A program made the position numbers and the translations under genes. The notes below the pieces were generated by a model. It had not been told where the DNA came from and did not search any database. It saw only the letters and a list, made by a program, of their open reading frames with translations. From positions 1 to 64,000 of the forward strand of contig JAAYDR010000001.1 in assembly GCA_012729115.1 (NCBI GenBank): DNA of 64,000 nt, read 5' to 3'. Source of the stretch: Clostridiales bacterium. GTDB taxonomy: Bacteria > Bacillota > Clostridia > Christensenellales > Aristaeellaceae. Every line of letters starts with the position of its first letter. Positions within the stretch are counted from its first letter, which is position 1. Of this stretch, positions 25,425 through 34,407 are shown one piece after another.

Positions 25425-26926
25425 GGTTCTTCCTCCCCGTGACGAGGCCGGTTTTGCCCGGAGCTTGGCCCAGGCCGATGACGGAGCACCTTCTGTCCCT
25501 CCCTGAGCACCTGGAGGGCTGTCCGCCAAAGGGTGGCGATCTCACCGCGAAACAGAATGCAGGCCAGGACCAGGGTTCCTGAAAGCAGTGCATACCGGGC
25601 CAGAGTATTTGACCGCAGCAGCCAGTTGCCAAAGGAGGCAAACAGCATCAGCCCGATGGAACAGGCCAGAGAACGGTAATTGTCAATGGCTTTGTAGTAC
25701 TTCTCCCCAATCCAGGTACGCAGCAGCAGGAAAGCCACAGCGGCCGCGGCGGCAGCCAAAGCGGCCCCCGTTTCTCCCAGCACAGGGATCAGCAGGAGAC
25801 AAAGACCCAGGTTCAGCAGCACGGACACCAAAAAGATGAGGGTGTTCCAATAGGTCTTTTTTGCGATGCTGATGCCCATGCCTGTGGTTTCGCTGAGACA
25901 ATAGCAAATGGGTGAAAGAAACAGAAAGGGAAAAAACACCACGGAGCTTCGGTAATTGGGCCCGAGCAGCAAAAACACAGGGCCCTGAAGCAGCGTCACA
26001 CCCAGGCCAAAGAGCGTCAGAGCACAGGCCATCAGACGGTGAACGGTGAAGAATCTTCCCTTGTTGCCGCTTTGGTAGTTTTCATACACATAGGGTGCCC
26101 AATAGGTATTAAAGCCGGTTTGTATGATATTCACCGTGGAAGCCAGGACCAGCGCGCTGGTATAAATCCCAATGGCGGAGAAATCCATCAGCTGCCGCAG
26201 AAGAATCGGGCTGACCGACGTATTGAGCCAGCTGATCAGGGTCATGGGAATCAGCGGCACGGCAAAACCGGACATATCCTTCAGGAAGGGCTTGTCCACC
26301 TGCATGGCGAATCCGATGTCAAAGCGCCTGCGCTGCAGCAAAACGAATATGAAGGTGAAAATCCCCATCAACGCCGTCAGTGCCAGGATGGCAACTTTGC
26401 CCTGGGGCTTTACAAAGCCCACGGCCAGATAGGCGATCTTGGTCACCAGGACATATAGAACCCCCTGGATGGTATACAGCTTCGCGTTTTGCTCCATCCG
26501 GTAACACAGGGACAGGTAGCGGAACAGCACAGAGCAGAGGCTGAACAGGCACAGGCACAGAAAGATGGAGCGATCCATCTCTCCCGCTACCTGGACGCTG
26601 ATGCCGCGCCAGCCAAGATACAGCACTGCCGAGGATAAAAGGCTGAAGCCCACGGACGTAGCGGCGCAAAAGGTAAGCATCCCTGCGGCCGTGCTCCTTC
26701 CCGGCGGCTCCCGATAAAAGCGCACAAATGCCTGATCCAGCCCCAAATAGCACACCGAGGCCAGAAGGGTAGCGTAGGTATTAAAAAGGTTCAGCTTTCC
26801 CAGTTCCTCCGGCAGAAACAGCCGGGTGGCGATGGGGGACGCAATAAACCCGATCGCAAAGGAAATCCACGCGGTCATGGAAAAGCCTACCATATTCTTA
26901 AGAAAATGCTTCTTTGTTTGCTCCAT
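25421..26926 (-). CDS. Oligosaccharide flippase (Wzx/MATE-like, polysaccharide biosynthesis protein)
   Basis: This 501-residue protein has about twelve to fourteen predicted membrane helices and the start FLKNMVGFSMTAWISFAIGF, typical of the MOP-superfamily PST flippases. It would move a lipid-linked glycan across the membrane, acting with the overlapping glycosyltransferase. I selected ATG 26926; an in-frame GTG at 26941 is directly abutted by AAAGGAG and so is too close to use that site. The 14-base spacing to ATG is long, so the start is uncertain by five codons. Confidence 0.85.
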   Translation of the reverse strand: MEQTKKHFLKNMVGFSMTAWISFAIGFIASPIATRLFLPEELGKLNLFNTYATLLASVCYLGLDQAFVRFYREPPGRSTAAGMLTFCAATSVGFSLLSSAVLYLGWRGISVQVAGEMDRSIFLCLCLFSLCSVLFRYLSLCYRMEQNAKLYTIQGVLYVLVTKIAYLAVGFVKPQGKVAILALTALMGIFTFIFVLLQRRRFDIGFAMQVDKPFLKDMSGFAVPLIPMTLISWLNTSVSPILLRQLMDFSAIGIYTSALVLASTVNIIQTGFNTYWAPYVYENYQSGNKGRFFTVHRLMACALTLFGLGVTLLQGPVFLLLGPNYRSSVVFFPFLFLSPICYCLSETTGMGISIAKKTYWNTLIFLVSVLLNLGLCLLLIPVLGETGAALAAAAAAVAFLLLRTWIGEKYYKAIDNYRSLACSIGLMLFASFGNWLLRSNTLARYALLSGTLVLACILFRGEIATLWRTALQVLREGQKVLRHRPGPSSGQNRPRHGEEEP

Positions 26927-27019
26927 CGCTTCGGCGGGCACTCCTTTGACAAGGGGCTATGCCCCCGATTCCTTTTACGTGTTTCATCCGATCAAGAGGT
27001 GGAAGCATGGCCAGAGAGC

Positions 27020-27907
27020 TTAGTTGGCTCCCTTGGGCAAGGTCAACCGAAAGACCGTCTCCTCCTCATTGCTGAAGAAATCAATCTGCCCTCCGTAATC
27101 CTCCAGGGTCTGCCGGACAATGGAAAGACCCAGGCCCCGACCCTCTCCCTTGGAACTGACACCGGGCTCGAAGATTCGCTCCCCCATCTCCCTGGGAATG
27201 ACCGGGCCATTGTTGCGGACGCTCATCAGGAAGCCACGCAGATTCTCGGTGATTTCCAGGCGGATCAGGGGCGCTTGCGCAGCCTGGCACGCCTCCATGG
27301 CATTGTCCAGCAGGTTGCCCAGGACTCGGCAAAACTCCCACCTGGGCATGGCCAACTCCTCCAGGCTGCTTTGAATACTGAGCTCCAAGGCAATGCCCGC
27401 CTCCTGGCAAGCCGCGGCCTTTACCTGAAGCAGCGCGTTCACGGCCGCGCTTTGGGTACGCATCACGGAGGACACGGCACGAATCTCCTGGTACACCTTC
27501 TCCAAATAGTCCGTGGCTTCGTCGTATTCATGCATCTCCATCAGGCTGTAAACCACCTGGAGGTGGTTTAAGAAGTCATGGCGCTGGGCTCTGAGGGTAT
27601 GGTTGAGAGCATCCATCTGCGTGTTGGTTTGCTCAAGATCCACCATAGCTCGTGCCTGACGGCGGGCCAGCATCCCCTGGCGAATGTCAATGACCGCTCC
27701 CCAGGTGGCCGTCAGCGCACAAATCACCGCCAGAATCTGAATCCTGCTCAGGCTCACCTCCCCAAGGGGAACGATCAGGAGCATATACACCACAAAAATC
27801 GCCAGCACTCCGATTTGCAAAGCGTTGATGATGATGGCATACATGGATGCCTTTGCGATGTCGATGTTCCGGGTGGGTTTGCGGGCGGGCTTACGGGTGA
27901 GGGTCAT
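27020..27907 (-). CDS. Sensor histidine kinase (orphan, Spo0B/GHKL-type)
   Basis: This 295-residue protein has two N-terminal membrane helices (about 22-48 and 55-78), a short linker, and a dimerisation helix with RAQRHDFLNHLQ (H110 as the likely phosphoacceptor). A HATPase domain follows, with NLLDNAMEAC (N-box) and GRGLGLSIV (G-box). The extracellular part is almost absent, so it may sense a membrane or intracellular cue. No response regulator is adjacent. ATG 27907 follows GGAGAGAGG and overlaps the end of rarA by 17 bp, linking their translation. Confidence 0.87.
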   Translation of the reverse strand: MTLTRKPARKPTRNIDIAKASMYAIIINALQIGVLAIFVVYMLLIVPLGEVSLSRIQILAVICALTATWGAVIDIRQGMLARRQARAMVDLEQTNTQMDALNHTLRAQRHDFLNHLQVVYSLMEMHEYDEATDYLEKVYQEIRAVSSVMRTQSAAVNALLQVKAAACQEAGIALELSIQSSLEELAMPRWEFCRVLGNLLDNAMEACQAAQAPLIRLEITENLRGFLMSVRNNGPVIPREMGERIFEPGVSSKGEGRGLGLSIVRQTLEDYGGQIDFFSNEEETVFRLTLPKGAN

Positions 27908-29243
27908 GCCTCTCTCCAAATCTACGCGCCATGCGCTGCTTGATCTTGGCCTCATGGCCCTGGTCGGAGGGGAAATAGTAGCGGACATTTTCATAGCCCG
28001 GAGGTAAATAGGTCTGCTTCACAAAATGCTCCGGATAATCGTGGGGGTATTTGTAGTCCGGGGTTTTCTCATGGGGCAGGGCATAGCTCTGGTCCCGCAG
28101 GTAGGGAGGCACCGGGGAAAAGTTCCCCTTTTGGGCGTCCGTCATGGCCGCGCCAATGGCCTGCACGACGGAGTTGCTCTTTTCCGCCTGGCAGATGGCG
28201 ATGATGGCCTGGGCGATGGGAATCTGTGCCTCGGGCATGCCCACGAACTCCAGGGCTTTGACGGCAGCATGGGCCTGGAGCATGGCGATGGGATCCGCCA
28301 GGCCCACATCCTCGCTGGCGTGGACCACGATCCGCCGGACAATCAGCTTGGGATCCACCCCCGCGTAGATCATACGGCTGAACCAAAGCAGTGCGGCATC
28401 CGCATCGCTGCCCCGCATGCTCTTGATGAAGGCGGAGAGCATGTCGTAATACAGGTCCTCATCCAGCTTCATGACGGGCTTTTGCACACTCTCCTGGGCG
28501 GCGGCCAGGGTGATGAAACGGGTGGGTCTGCCGTAGCCCTCAACCGTGGTTTCCTCAGTGGTCAGAAAGGCCAGTTCCAGCGCCCCCAAGGCGGTGCGCA
28601 CATCCCCCTCCGACATCCGCGCAATGTAGCGAAGAGCACCTGGTTCGCACTCCACAGCATACTGGCCATAGCCCCGCTCCCGGTCGGCCAGGGCCCTTTG
28701 CAGCGCCTCCTCCACCTCATCCACGGATAAGGCTTCAAAGTGGAACACCCGGCAGCGGCTCACGATAGCCGGGGTCATGCTGGCCATGGGGTTTTCCGTT
28801 GTGGAGCCGATGAAGCGGATCAACCCGCTTTCAATGGCGGGCAGAATGCTGTCGCTCTGGGCCTTGCTCCAGCGGTGGCACTCATCCAGCAGCAGATAGG
28901 TGGCCTGACCCTGACGCATACGGCGTTCCTGGGCCGTGGCAAGGACCTTGCGCACGTCCGCCACTCCGCTGGTGACTGCATTGAGCTTTTCAAAGGCGCT
29001 GCCGGTCATGTTGGCGATGACGAAGGCCAAGGTGGTTTTGCCGCAACCCGGAGGGCCCCAGAAAATGCTGCTCTGGAGCCTATCCGCCACAATGGCACGG
29101 CGAAGGAGTTTGCCCTCTCCCAAAAGCGTCTTCTGGCCGATAAACTCATCCAATGTCCGTGGGCGCATCCGGTCCGCCAGGGGCGGCTGAGTGGAGTGCC
29201 CCGCAAATCCGCTCCACAGGGTCTGTTGATCCGGATGATTCAT
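27891..29243 (-). CDS. rarA: Replication-associated recombination protein RarA (MgsA)
   Basis: This 450-residue AAA+ ATPase is related to clamp loaders and RuvB. It has the signature RMRPRTLDEFIGQ, Walker A GPPGCGKTT, Walker B LLLDECHRW, sensor-1 GSTTENP, and the C-terminal tetramerisation domain ending near ARRFGERHDP. It acts at stalled replication forks. ATG 29243 has no Shine-Dalgarno of its own; the preceding bases are instead the end of a 23-codon ORF whose TGA overlaps this ATG. The frame is open further upstream but lacks a supported start. Confidence 0.93.
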   Translation of the reverse strand: MNHPDQQTLWSGFAGHSTQPPLADRMRPRTLDEFIGQKTLLGEGKLLRRAIVADRLQSSIFWGPPGCGKTTLAFVIANMTGSAFEKLNAVTSGVADVRKVLATAQERRMRQGQATYLLLDECHRWSKAQSDSILPAIESGLIRFIGSTTENPMASMTPAIVSRCRVFHFEALSVDEVEEALQRALADRERGYGQYAVECEPGALRYIARMSEGDVRTALGALELAFLTTEETTVEGYGRPTRFITLAAAQESVQKPVMKLDEDLYYDMLSAFIKSMRGSDADAALLWFSRMIYAGVDPKLIVRRIVVHASEDVGLADPIAMLQAHAAVKALEFVGMPEAQIPIAQAIIAICQAEKSNSVVQAIGAAMTDAQKGNFSPVPPYLRDQSYALPHEKTPDYKYPHDYPEHFVKQTYLPPGYENVRYYFPSDQGHEAKIKQRMARRFGERHDPHP

Positions 29244-29311
29244 GGCAGCAAAGGAGCGACGCTTTGGCCGCCGGTATGATAAAACCCTTTCAAGGCATAG
29301 GTTCCAGGCAT
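29240..29311 (-). CDS. Candidate 23-residue leader peptide upstream of rarA
   Basis: On the - strand ATG 29311 is preceded by AAGGAGGAGAG at ideal spacing, a much better RBS than rarA has. The frame is open for 23 codons and ends with TGA overlapping the rarA ATG (ATGA, 29240-29243). The peptide (starting MPGTYALKG, ending APLLP) resembles nothing I know. The arrangement suggests translational coupling. A sequencing or annotation error that hides an extended rarA N-terminus is the main alternative. Confidence 0.5.
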   Translation of the reverse strand: MPGTYALKGFYHTGGQSVAPLLP

Positions 29312-29346
29312 CGACTCTCCTCCTTGATGCGTCTGTCCATTTTCGT

Positions 29347-29375
29347 AGTATACTCTTTTGAGGTTGATTTCGCAA
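29347..29375 (-). promoter_or_regulatory. Promoter of rarA and the histidine kinase gene
   Basis: The -35 TTGCGA (29370-29375), a 17-bp spacer and -10 TATACT (29347-29352) place transcription start near 29340, about 30 bases before the leader ORF. Confidence 0.7.
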
Positions 29376-29438
29376 GACGAGCAGAGGGATGGGGAAGGTC
29401 CTGCCACAGATACCATAGCAATTGTATTACCGGCGCAT

Positions 29439-29466
29439 CAAAAAAGCGGCCTATTACGACCGCTTC
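29439..29466 (-). terminator. Terminator of the spoIIGA-sigE operon
   Basis: On the - strand the stem AAGCGG...CCGCTT is followed by a run of T (29440-29445 in complement). It lies 40 bp beyond the sigE stop. Confidence 0.75.
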
Positions 29467-29505
29467 ACTGAGTCCCCTATGGCAATCCCTTGCCTGGTCC
29501 TTCTT

Positions 29506-30225
29506 TTACCCAATCCTCTCCAGCTCTGTATGCAGACGGCTCAAAATCCTTTTCTCCAGCCTGGAGATATAGCTCTGGGAAATGCCGAGCAAATCCGCCA
29601 CTTCCTTCTGGGTCATTTCCTCCCGGCCTCCCAACCCGAACCTCAGCGTGATGATCCGCTTCTCCCTGGATCCCAGATGGGAGAGAGCATCCCTGAGCAA
29701 ATCCCGCTCTATCTCTTGCTCCAGGTTCTGGGACACCGTGTCCGGCTGGGTGCCCAGCACGTCGCTCAGCAAAAGCTCGTTCCCGTCCCAATCGGTTTTC
29801 AGGGGTTCATCCAGGCTGACCTCCAGGCGCAGCTTGTTGGTCTTGCGCAAAAACATGAGGATCTCATTCTCAATGCAGCGGCTCGCATAGGTGGCCAGTT
29901 TGATCTTTTTGTCCGGGTCAAAGGTACCCACTGCCTTGATCAGGCCGATGGTACCGATGGAAATCAGATCCTCCAGGGGAACCCCGGTATTCTCAAAGCG
30001 CCGGGCGATAAACACCACCAGGCGGAGGTTATGCTCAATCAGGCGCGCCCGGGCACCCTCGTCCTGAGCCAGGAGCCGCCGCACCAACTCCTGTTCCTCT
30101 TGCAGGGTCAGGGGCGCGGGCAGAGGATCCGGCCCGCCGATGTAGAGCAGCTCCTTGGAGAAAAGCCTGGCCAACAACCTTTGCAAAGCGTGATGAATGC
30201 CGGAAAGCTCCTCAAAATAGCCCAT
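29506..30225 (-). CDS. sigE: Sporulation sigma factor SigE (pro-form)
   Basis: This 239-residue sigma-70 family protein matches mother-cell sigma-E across regions 2 and 4: [49 protein letters not shown] and [12 protein letters not shown]. The N-terminal segment before YIGG (about 1-33) is the pro-sequence removed by SpoIIGA. ATG 30225 has GAGGAGGAGA upstream; the earlier ATG at 30240 overlaps that RBS. It follows spoIIGA by 16 bp, the standard spoIIG arrangement. Confidence 0.97.
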   Translation of the reverse strand: MGYFEELSGIHHALQRLLARLFSKELLYIGGPDPLPAPLTLQEEQELVRRLLAQDEGARARLIEHNLRLVVFIARRFENTGVPLEDLISIGTIGLIKAVGTFDPDKKIKLATYASRCIENEILMFLRKTNKLRLEVSLDEPLKTDWDGNELLLSDVLGTQPDTVSQNLEQEIERDLLRDALSHLGSREKRIITLRFGLGGREEMTQKEVADLLGISQSYISRLEKRILSRLHTELERIG

Positions 30226-30241
30226 GATTCTCCTCCTCATT

Positions 30242-31096
30242 CTACTTTTGTGACATCAGGGGAAGCTCCCCTCCTACCGGTTGGATCGTTGCCGGACTGC
30301 CCGGAAGGGCGGCCGGTGAAGGCATGGCGGCCAGGGGTACCAGAGCCTGCACCCCTTCGTAGGCCGGGCCCGCGACCGCCACCATTACCTTAGCCTCGCA
30401 GGCCTTCCCATCCAAATATATCCGGCAGCTTTCCGGGCGGAACACCGGCCATAGCCCCCGTCCTGCCGCCGTGCGGACGCTGAGCAGCCGAAAGCCCACG
30501 GGCAAATCCTCCAAGCTGCCCAAGCCCGGATGCTCCGGGAAAAGCACCCTGGCCGCCCGCAGCGAAATTACCATCACAGGCATGGATGTGATCGAATCGC
30601 GCAGCAGGTTTCCACTGTCCAGGATGGCTGGAAGCAGCACGCTCTGGCCGTTGGCCACCAACTCCACCTGCTGCACCCGCTGCATGACTGTGGGTAACAA
30701 GGCGCTTAATGTCCACAGAAGAAGCGTCAACAGCAGCGCCATGGCCATGGACAGGGCCGGGGAACAGCCCATACCAAGCAAGGCTATGGCCGATCCGCCC
30801 GGCAGGAGGGCGGCGCATACGGTGGTGACCAGTGCCCTGGCAAAAGCCGTCAGCCCTTCTCTGCCATAGCAGATCCCAACGGAAATCAAGCACAAAAAAA
30901 GCGCCAACTCTCCCTCACCAGGATTCATCAACTGCCACAGGGAACCCCCGGCTCCCAGCAGAGCGCAGATGAGCAGCCTGGCCTTCCCCGGTGTGGGCAG
31001 CCCGGCCAGTTTGCCCCCCAGAAGCAGGCTCACGGCGCACAATGCCCCGTTCCACAACCCGTAGGCCTCCCCGTGAACCATTCTAGCGCCCCCCAT
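30242..31096 (-). CDS. spoIIGA: Sigma-E processing peptidase SpoIIGA
   Basis: This 284-residue protein has an N-terminal block of about five membrane helices (1-140) and a cytoplasmic aspartic-protease-like domain with [15 protein letters not shown]; the Asp of DSGN is the catalytic residue of the family. It cleaves pro-sigma-E after a signal from the forespore. ATG 31096 follows AAGGGAG, while a second ATG at 31081 is also possible. It is directly upstream of sigE. The N-terminus is less conserved, but the family call is firm from the DSGN motif and neighbourhood. Confidence 0.92.
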   Translation of the reverse strand: MGGARMVHGEAYGLWNGALCAVSLLLGGKLAGLPTPGKARLLICALLGAGGSLWQLMNPGEGELALFLCLISVGICYGREGLTAFARALVTTVCAALLPGGSAIALLGMGCSPALSMAMALLLTLLLWTLSALLPTVMQRVQQVELVANGQSVLLPAILDSGNLLRDSITSMPVMVISLRAARVLFPEHPGLGSLEDLPVGFRLLSVRTAAGRGLWPVFRPESCRIYLDGKACEAKVMVAVAGPAYEGVQALVPLAAMPSPAALPGSPATIQPVGGELPLMSQK

Positions 31097-31163
31097 TCCG
31101 GCTCCCTTCCCTTGATCCCAGTATACGCAAATGCCGCCCGCAAACATGTCGGATTTGCGCGCG

Positions 31164-31191
31164 AAAAAAACCGCTCCTTGGCAGAGAGCGG
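31164..31191 (-). terminator. Terminator-like hairpin upstream of spoIIGA
   Basis: On the - strand the stem CCGCTC/GAGCGG (31186-31191 and 31171-31176) is followed by seven T. No - strand gene lies before it within the window, so its transcript is unclear. Confidence 0.55.
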
Positions 31192-31304
31192 CGCCAGATG
31201 TTTTCCCTCCGTTTTTTGTTTCACCCCGGCAGGGAGAGGGTATCCTTAGATTGAAATAAATCACGCAATCCTATTTCACGAGTGATGCGCTTAGGGAAGG
31301 ATGA

Positions 31305-31583
31305 ATGCACATGGCATGCTCTGTATCCGTTGTGAATGGTACATTGCCCCAGGAAGAGATCGATTCCTACATAGCCAGGGCGAAGGATAAGTTTGGCGTG
31401 GAACCCAGACACATCGACATCAAGGTGGACGGGGATGAAGTAGAGCTGAACTATGATCTTCCCCAACAACCCTTCCACCGCATCCGCCGCATTACCGGCT
31501 ATCTGGTGGGTACCTTGGAGCGCTTCAACAACGCCAAACGCAGCGAGGAAAAGGATCGGGTAAAGCATAATTGCTGTGGATGA
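31305..31583 (+). CDS. Small protein resembling the C-terminal end of anaerobic ribonucleotide reductase NrdD
   Basis: This 92-residue protein ends with RITGYLVGTLERFNNAKRSE then EKDRVKHNCCG. That matches the tail of class III ribonucleotide reductase (GYLxG...W/FN.GKRxELKDRVKH), without the glycyl-radical motif or catalytic barrel. Stand-alone proteins of this kind occur in Clostridia and are usually given the NrdD name by similarity alone. The N-terminal half is not recognisable. A role in reductase regulation is inference. GGGAAGG lies four bases before ATG 31305; ATG 31311 is an alternative. Confidence 0.65.
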   Translation: MHMACSVSVVNGTLPQEEIDSYIARAKDKFGVEPRHIDIKVDGDEVELNYDLPQQPFHRIRRITGYLVGTLERFNNAKRSEEKDRVKHNCCG

Positions 31584-31623
31584 GCCAGATAAATGGTCCC
31601 ATGGGACATATGATACCGGCACC

Positions 31624-31652
31624 TTGACAAGTGCCGTAAAAGAGTTTATGAT
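31624..31652 (+). promoter_or_regulatory. Promoter of serS
   Basis: The consensus -35 TTGACA (31624-31629) and -10 TATGAT (31647-31652) have a 17-bp spacer. Transcription would start at about 31659, at the beginning of the T-box leader. Confidence 0.8.
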
Positions 31653-31658
31653 CAGTTC

Positions 31659-31897
31659 ACGGCAATGATCGTGGCCATCGAATCCCATCGCCTTCAGAGA
31701 GCAGCCGGCCGGTGCGAGGCTGCGGCAAGGAATTCCATGTCCACCACGGGAGCCTGCAGCGAGGAACTGCGGGGAGCGCCCTGTACAGCGCAAGAAAGTG
31801 AAACACCGGGTTTGCCCGGTGTTTAAGCCGGGTGGCACCGCGGAGCAACGTCTTCCGTCCCTGTGGCTATGGAAATCCATAGCGGCAGGGCGTTTTT
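31659..31897 (+). promoter_or_regulatory. T-box leader of serS (tRNA-Ser sensing)
   Basis: The leader carries a perfect stem (AAACACCGGG with CCCGGTGTTT, 31801-31824). Next comes the T-box element CCGGGTGGCACCGCGG (31828-31843), then the terminator stem ending GGCAGGGCG with TTTTT at 31892-31896. A TCC triplet in the 5' part (about 31683-31685, within GAATCCCATC) is a plausible Ser specifier. It ends 35 bp before the serS start. Confidence 0.88.
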
Positions 31898-31931
31898 CAT
31901 TTTATTCAAGGCAGAAATCGGAGGGGTTTCC

Positions 31932-33203
31932 ATGTTGGACATCAAACGGATTCGTCAAAATCCCCAGGAACTTGTGGACGCGCTGAAGGCGCGCAACAAG
32001 GACATTTCCCTGGAGCCATTCCTTAAGGAGGACGCTGTCCGCCGAAGCCTGATGGCCGAGGCGGAGGAGAAGAAGGCTCTGCGCAATGCCACCTCCAAGC
32101 GCATTGGCGAAGCCAAGAAGCGGGGGGCCGATGACAGCGAAACTGCTGCTTTGATGGAGGAGATGCGGGAGTTGGGCGACAGGATCGCCGCCATGGATGC
32201 GGACATTGCTGAGCTGGAAGCGAACATGGAGCATTTTCTCCTGAATGTGCCCAACATACCCCATGATAGCGTACCCAAGGGCAAGGATGAAACCGGCAAC
32301 GTGGAACAGCGCTGCTGGGGCGAGCCGCGGCAATTCCCCTGGGAGCCCAAAGCCCACTGGGACATCGGCGCAGATTTGAAGATTCTGGATTTCGAGACCG
32401 CCGCCAAGGTTTCCGGAGCCCGGTTCACCTTCTACCGGGGCCTGGGTGCAAGACTGGAGCGGGCCGTTATCAACTTTTTCCTCAACACCCACGCCGCAGA
32501 CGGCTACGACGAGGTCTATCCCCCCTACATGGTAACCCGGGCCGCCATGACCGGTACCGGCCAGTTGCCCAAGTTTGAGGAGGATGCCTACAAAGTGGAT
32601 CAGGACACCTTCCTGATCCCTACGGCGGAAGTACCCGTCACCAACATGTATCGGGAGATGATCCTGGAGGGAGCCCAGCTGCCGATCCGTCACTGCGCCT
32701 ATTCCACCTGTTTTCGCGCCGAGGCGGGCAGCGCGGGCCGGGATACCCGCGGCCTTATCCGCCAGCATCAGTTTAACAAGGTGGAGCTGGTGAAGATCGC
32801 CAAACCGGAACAAAGCTACGAAGAGCTGGAATCCATGACCCGTCAGGCGGAAAAGGTGCTGGCGCTGCTGGGCCTGCCCCACCGGGTGGTGACGCTTTGC
32901 ACAGGAGACATGGGCTTTTCCGCAGCCAAAACCTACGACATCGAGGTGTGGATGCCCAGCTACGGACGCTATGTGGAAATTTCCAGCTGTTCCAATTGTG
33001 AGGACTTCCAGGCTCGCCGGGCCAATATCCGCTACCGGGAGAATCCCAAGGACAAGCCCCAGTTTGTGCATACACTAAATGGCAGCGGCGTGGCCGTGGG
33101 CCGCACCGTGGCCGCCATCCTGGAAAACTATCAAAATGAGGACGGCAGCGTCACCGTACCCGAAGCGCTTAGACCCTATATGGGGACCGATATGATCCGG
33201 TAA
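31932..33203 (+). CDS. serS: Serine--tRNA ligase
   Basis: This 423-residue class II synthetase has an N-terminal antiparallel coiled-coil arm (about 30-100) that reaches the long variable arm of tRNA-Ser. The catalytic core follows, with motif 2 [20 protein letters not shown] and motif 3 near [14 protein letters not shown] 31932 is preceded by GGAGGGG. It is expressed singly behind its T-box. Confidence 0.98.
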   Translation: MLDIKRIRQNPQELVDALKARNKDISLEPFLKEDAVRRSLMAEAEEKKALRNATSKRIGEAKKRGADDSETAALMEEMRELGDRIAAMDADIAELEANMEHFLLNVPNIPHDSVPKGKDETGNVEQRCWGEPRQFPWEPKAHWDIGADLKILDFETAAKVSGARFTFYRGLGARLERAVINFFLNTHAADGYDEVYPPYMVTRAAMTGTGQLPKFEEDAYKVDQDTFLIPTAEVPVTNMYREMILEGAQLPIRHCAYSTCFRAEAGSAGRDTRGLIRQHQFNKVELVKIAKPEQSYEELESMTRQAEKVLALLGLPHRVVTLCTGDMGFSAAKTYDIEVWMPSYGRYVEISSCSNCEDFQARRANIRYRENPKDKPQFVHTLNGSGVAVGRTVAAILENYQNEDGSVTVPEALRPYMGTDMIR

Positions 33204-33222
33204 ACACCGGCAGCGTTGTCTC

Positions 33223-34362
33223 TTACTCTCCCCGAAACAGCATCGCCAGGGAATACAGAGGAATGGACGAGTAGGAGCGGGGATCATACCCCGTGATCCT
33301 GGCCAGTTTGTTGAGCTTGTATTGCAGCGAATTTTTGTGGATAAAGTGTGCGTGGGCCGTTTTTGTGATGGAGCCGTCCATCTCATACAGCGTGCCCAGA
33401 ATGGCTGCATACTCCTCGATCTCTTTTGTGCCGAGGTTGCGAAATACCCGGCTCACAAAAAGCTTTTTGGTGTTTTTATCGATTTCCTCGAGGAATAATT
33501 CATAGGTGATATCCTCGTAAAACAGAATACGCCGCCCCTCCCGTATGGGGCATGCCTGAAGCGCCTTCATCGCCTCCTGGTAAGCCTGGTGGACGGATAG
33601 GCGGTCCGTGCCAGCCCCTCCGTCCACTCCTGCCATGAGCTGGATGCCATACCTGGCCAGGACGTCCCGAAAGGTGCGGTCAATAAATTGGGTCAGTGCC
33701 TGATTTTCCTGGTAAGGCAAAAGGCAGATCATCACGGAGGGGGTTTTGGAGAAAATGGCCCCCGGGATCCGACCCAGGGCCTGCCGCACCCAGCGGTTGA
33801 TCTTGTCGATGGTCTCCTGCCCGGTGGGGCTGTCGCTGTACCTTGTGATATCCACGATGCGCATCACCACCACACGGCGAGGGAGGCTGACGTCGATTGA
33901 CTGTGCCTGGGCGCGCTGTAAAAACGCAGGGTCGGACACATCCTGTTCCGTCATGATCCAATCGTCCAGGAACCGGGTGCGGATACGGCCCTCGATTTTC
34001 TTGCGCTGCTGCTCATCATGGTCCCGCAGAAGGATCTCCGTCATTTTCTTGATGATTTGTCCATACTGGCGGACCTGCTCAAACTCGCCGGTAATCCCGA
34101 TGGCTCCCACCACCGCTTTGTCCATCACCAAAGGCAGATTGCACCCCTTGCGGGCTCCTTCATACTCATCGTCGGAATACACGATCAGCTCATCCAAGCC
34201 TTCCCGGATCAGCTTGGCCGCACCTCCATGGAAGTTGCCCACGCGCTCCGGGGTGGCGCTGGCCAAAATATAGCCCTTTTCATCAAAGAAGTTGAGCTGC
34301 TTGCTTAAGATTCCTCCTACTTCGTCGATGATCTCCTGGGCGATGTCTCTTGATATTTCCAT
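33223..34362 (-). CDS. CdaR/PucR-family transcriptional regulator (sugar diacid type)
   Basis: This 379-residue protein has an N-terminal sugar-diacid recognition domain (about 1-130), a middle GGDEF-like region, and a C-terminal PucR-type helix-turn-helix (about 315-375, with HIHKNSLQYKLNKLARITGY-like order seen as HFIHKNSLQYKLNKLARITG). CdaR proteins activate glycerate, glucarate or galactarate genes. It is divergent from a GntP permease and glycerate kinase, so control of those genes is the natural inference. GGAGGGAGAAAA precedes ATG 34362. Confidence 0.9.
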   Translation of the reverse strand: MEISRDIAQEIIDEVGGILSKQLNFFDEKGYILASATPERVGNFHGGAAKLIREGLDELIVYSDDEYEGARKGCNLPLVMDKAVVGAIGITGEFEQVRQYGQIIKKMTEILLRDHDEQQRKKIEGRIRTRFLDDWIMTEQDVSDPAFLQRAQAQSIDVSLPRRVVVMRIVDITRYSDSPTGQETIDKINRWVRQALGRIPGAIFSKTPSVMICLLPYQENQALTQFIDRTFRDVLARYGIQLMAGVDGGAGTDRLSVHQAYQEAMKALQACPIREGRRILFYEDITYELFLEEIDKNTKKLFVSRVFRNLGTKEIEEYAAILGTLYEMDGSITKTAHAHFIHKNSLQYKLNKLARITGYDPRSYSSIPLYSLAMLFRGE

Positions 34363-34407
34363 TTTTCTCCCTCCAGACGCTATCGCCAGTATACCACGCC
34401 CTGATGC

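Noticed and set aside
26950-26975. GGGGGCATAGCCCC hairpin before the flippase gene as a terminator
   Set aside because: The stem is short, the T-run is only two bases, and it lies next to the RBS. Not enough to call.
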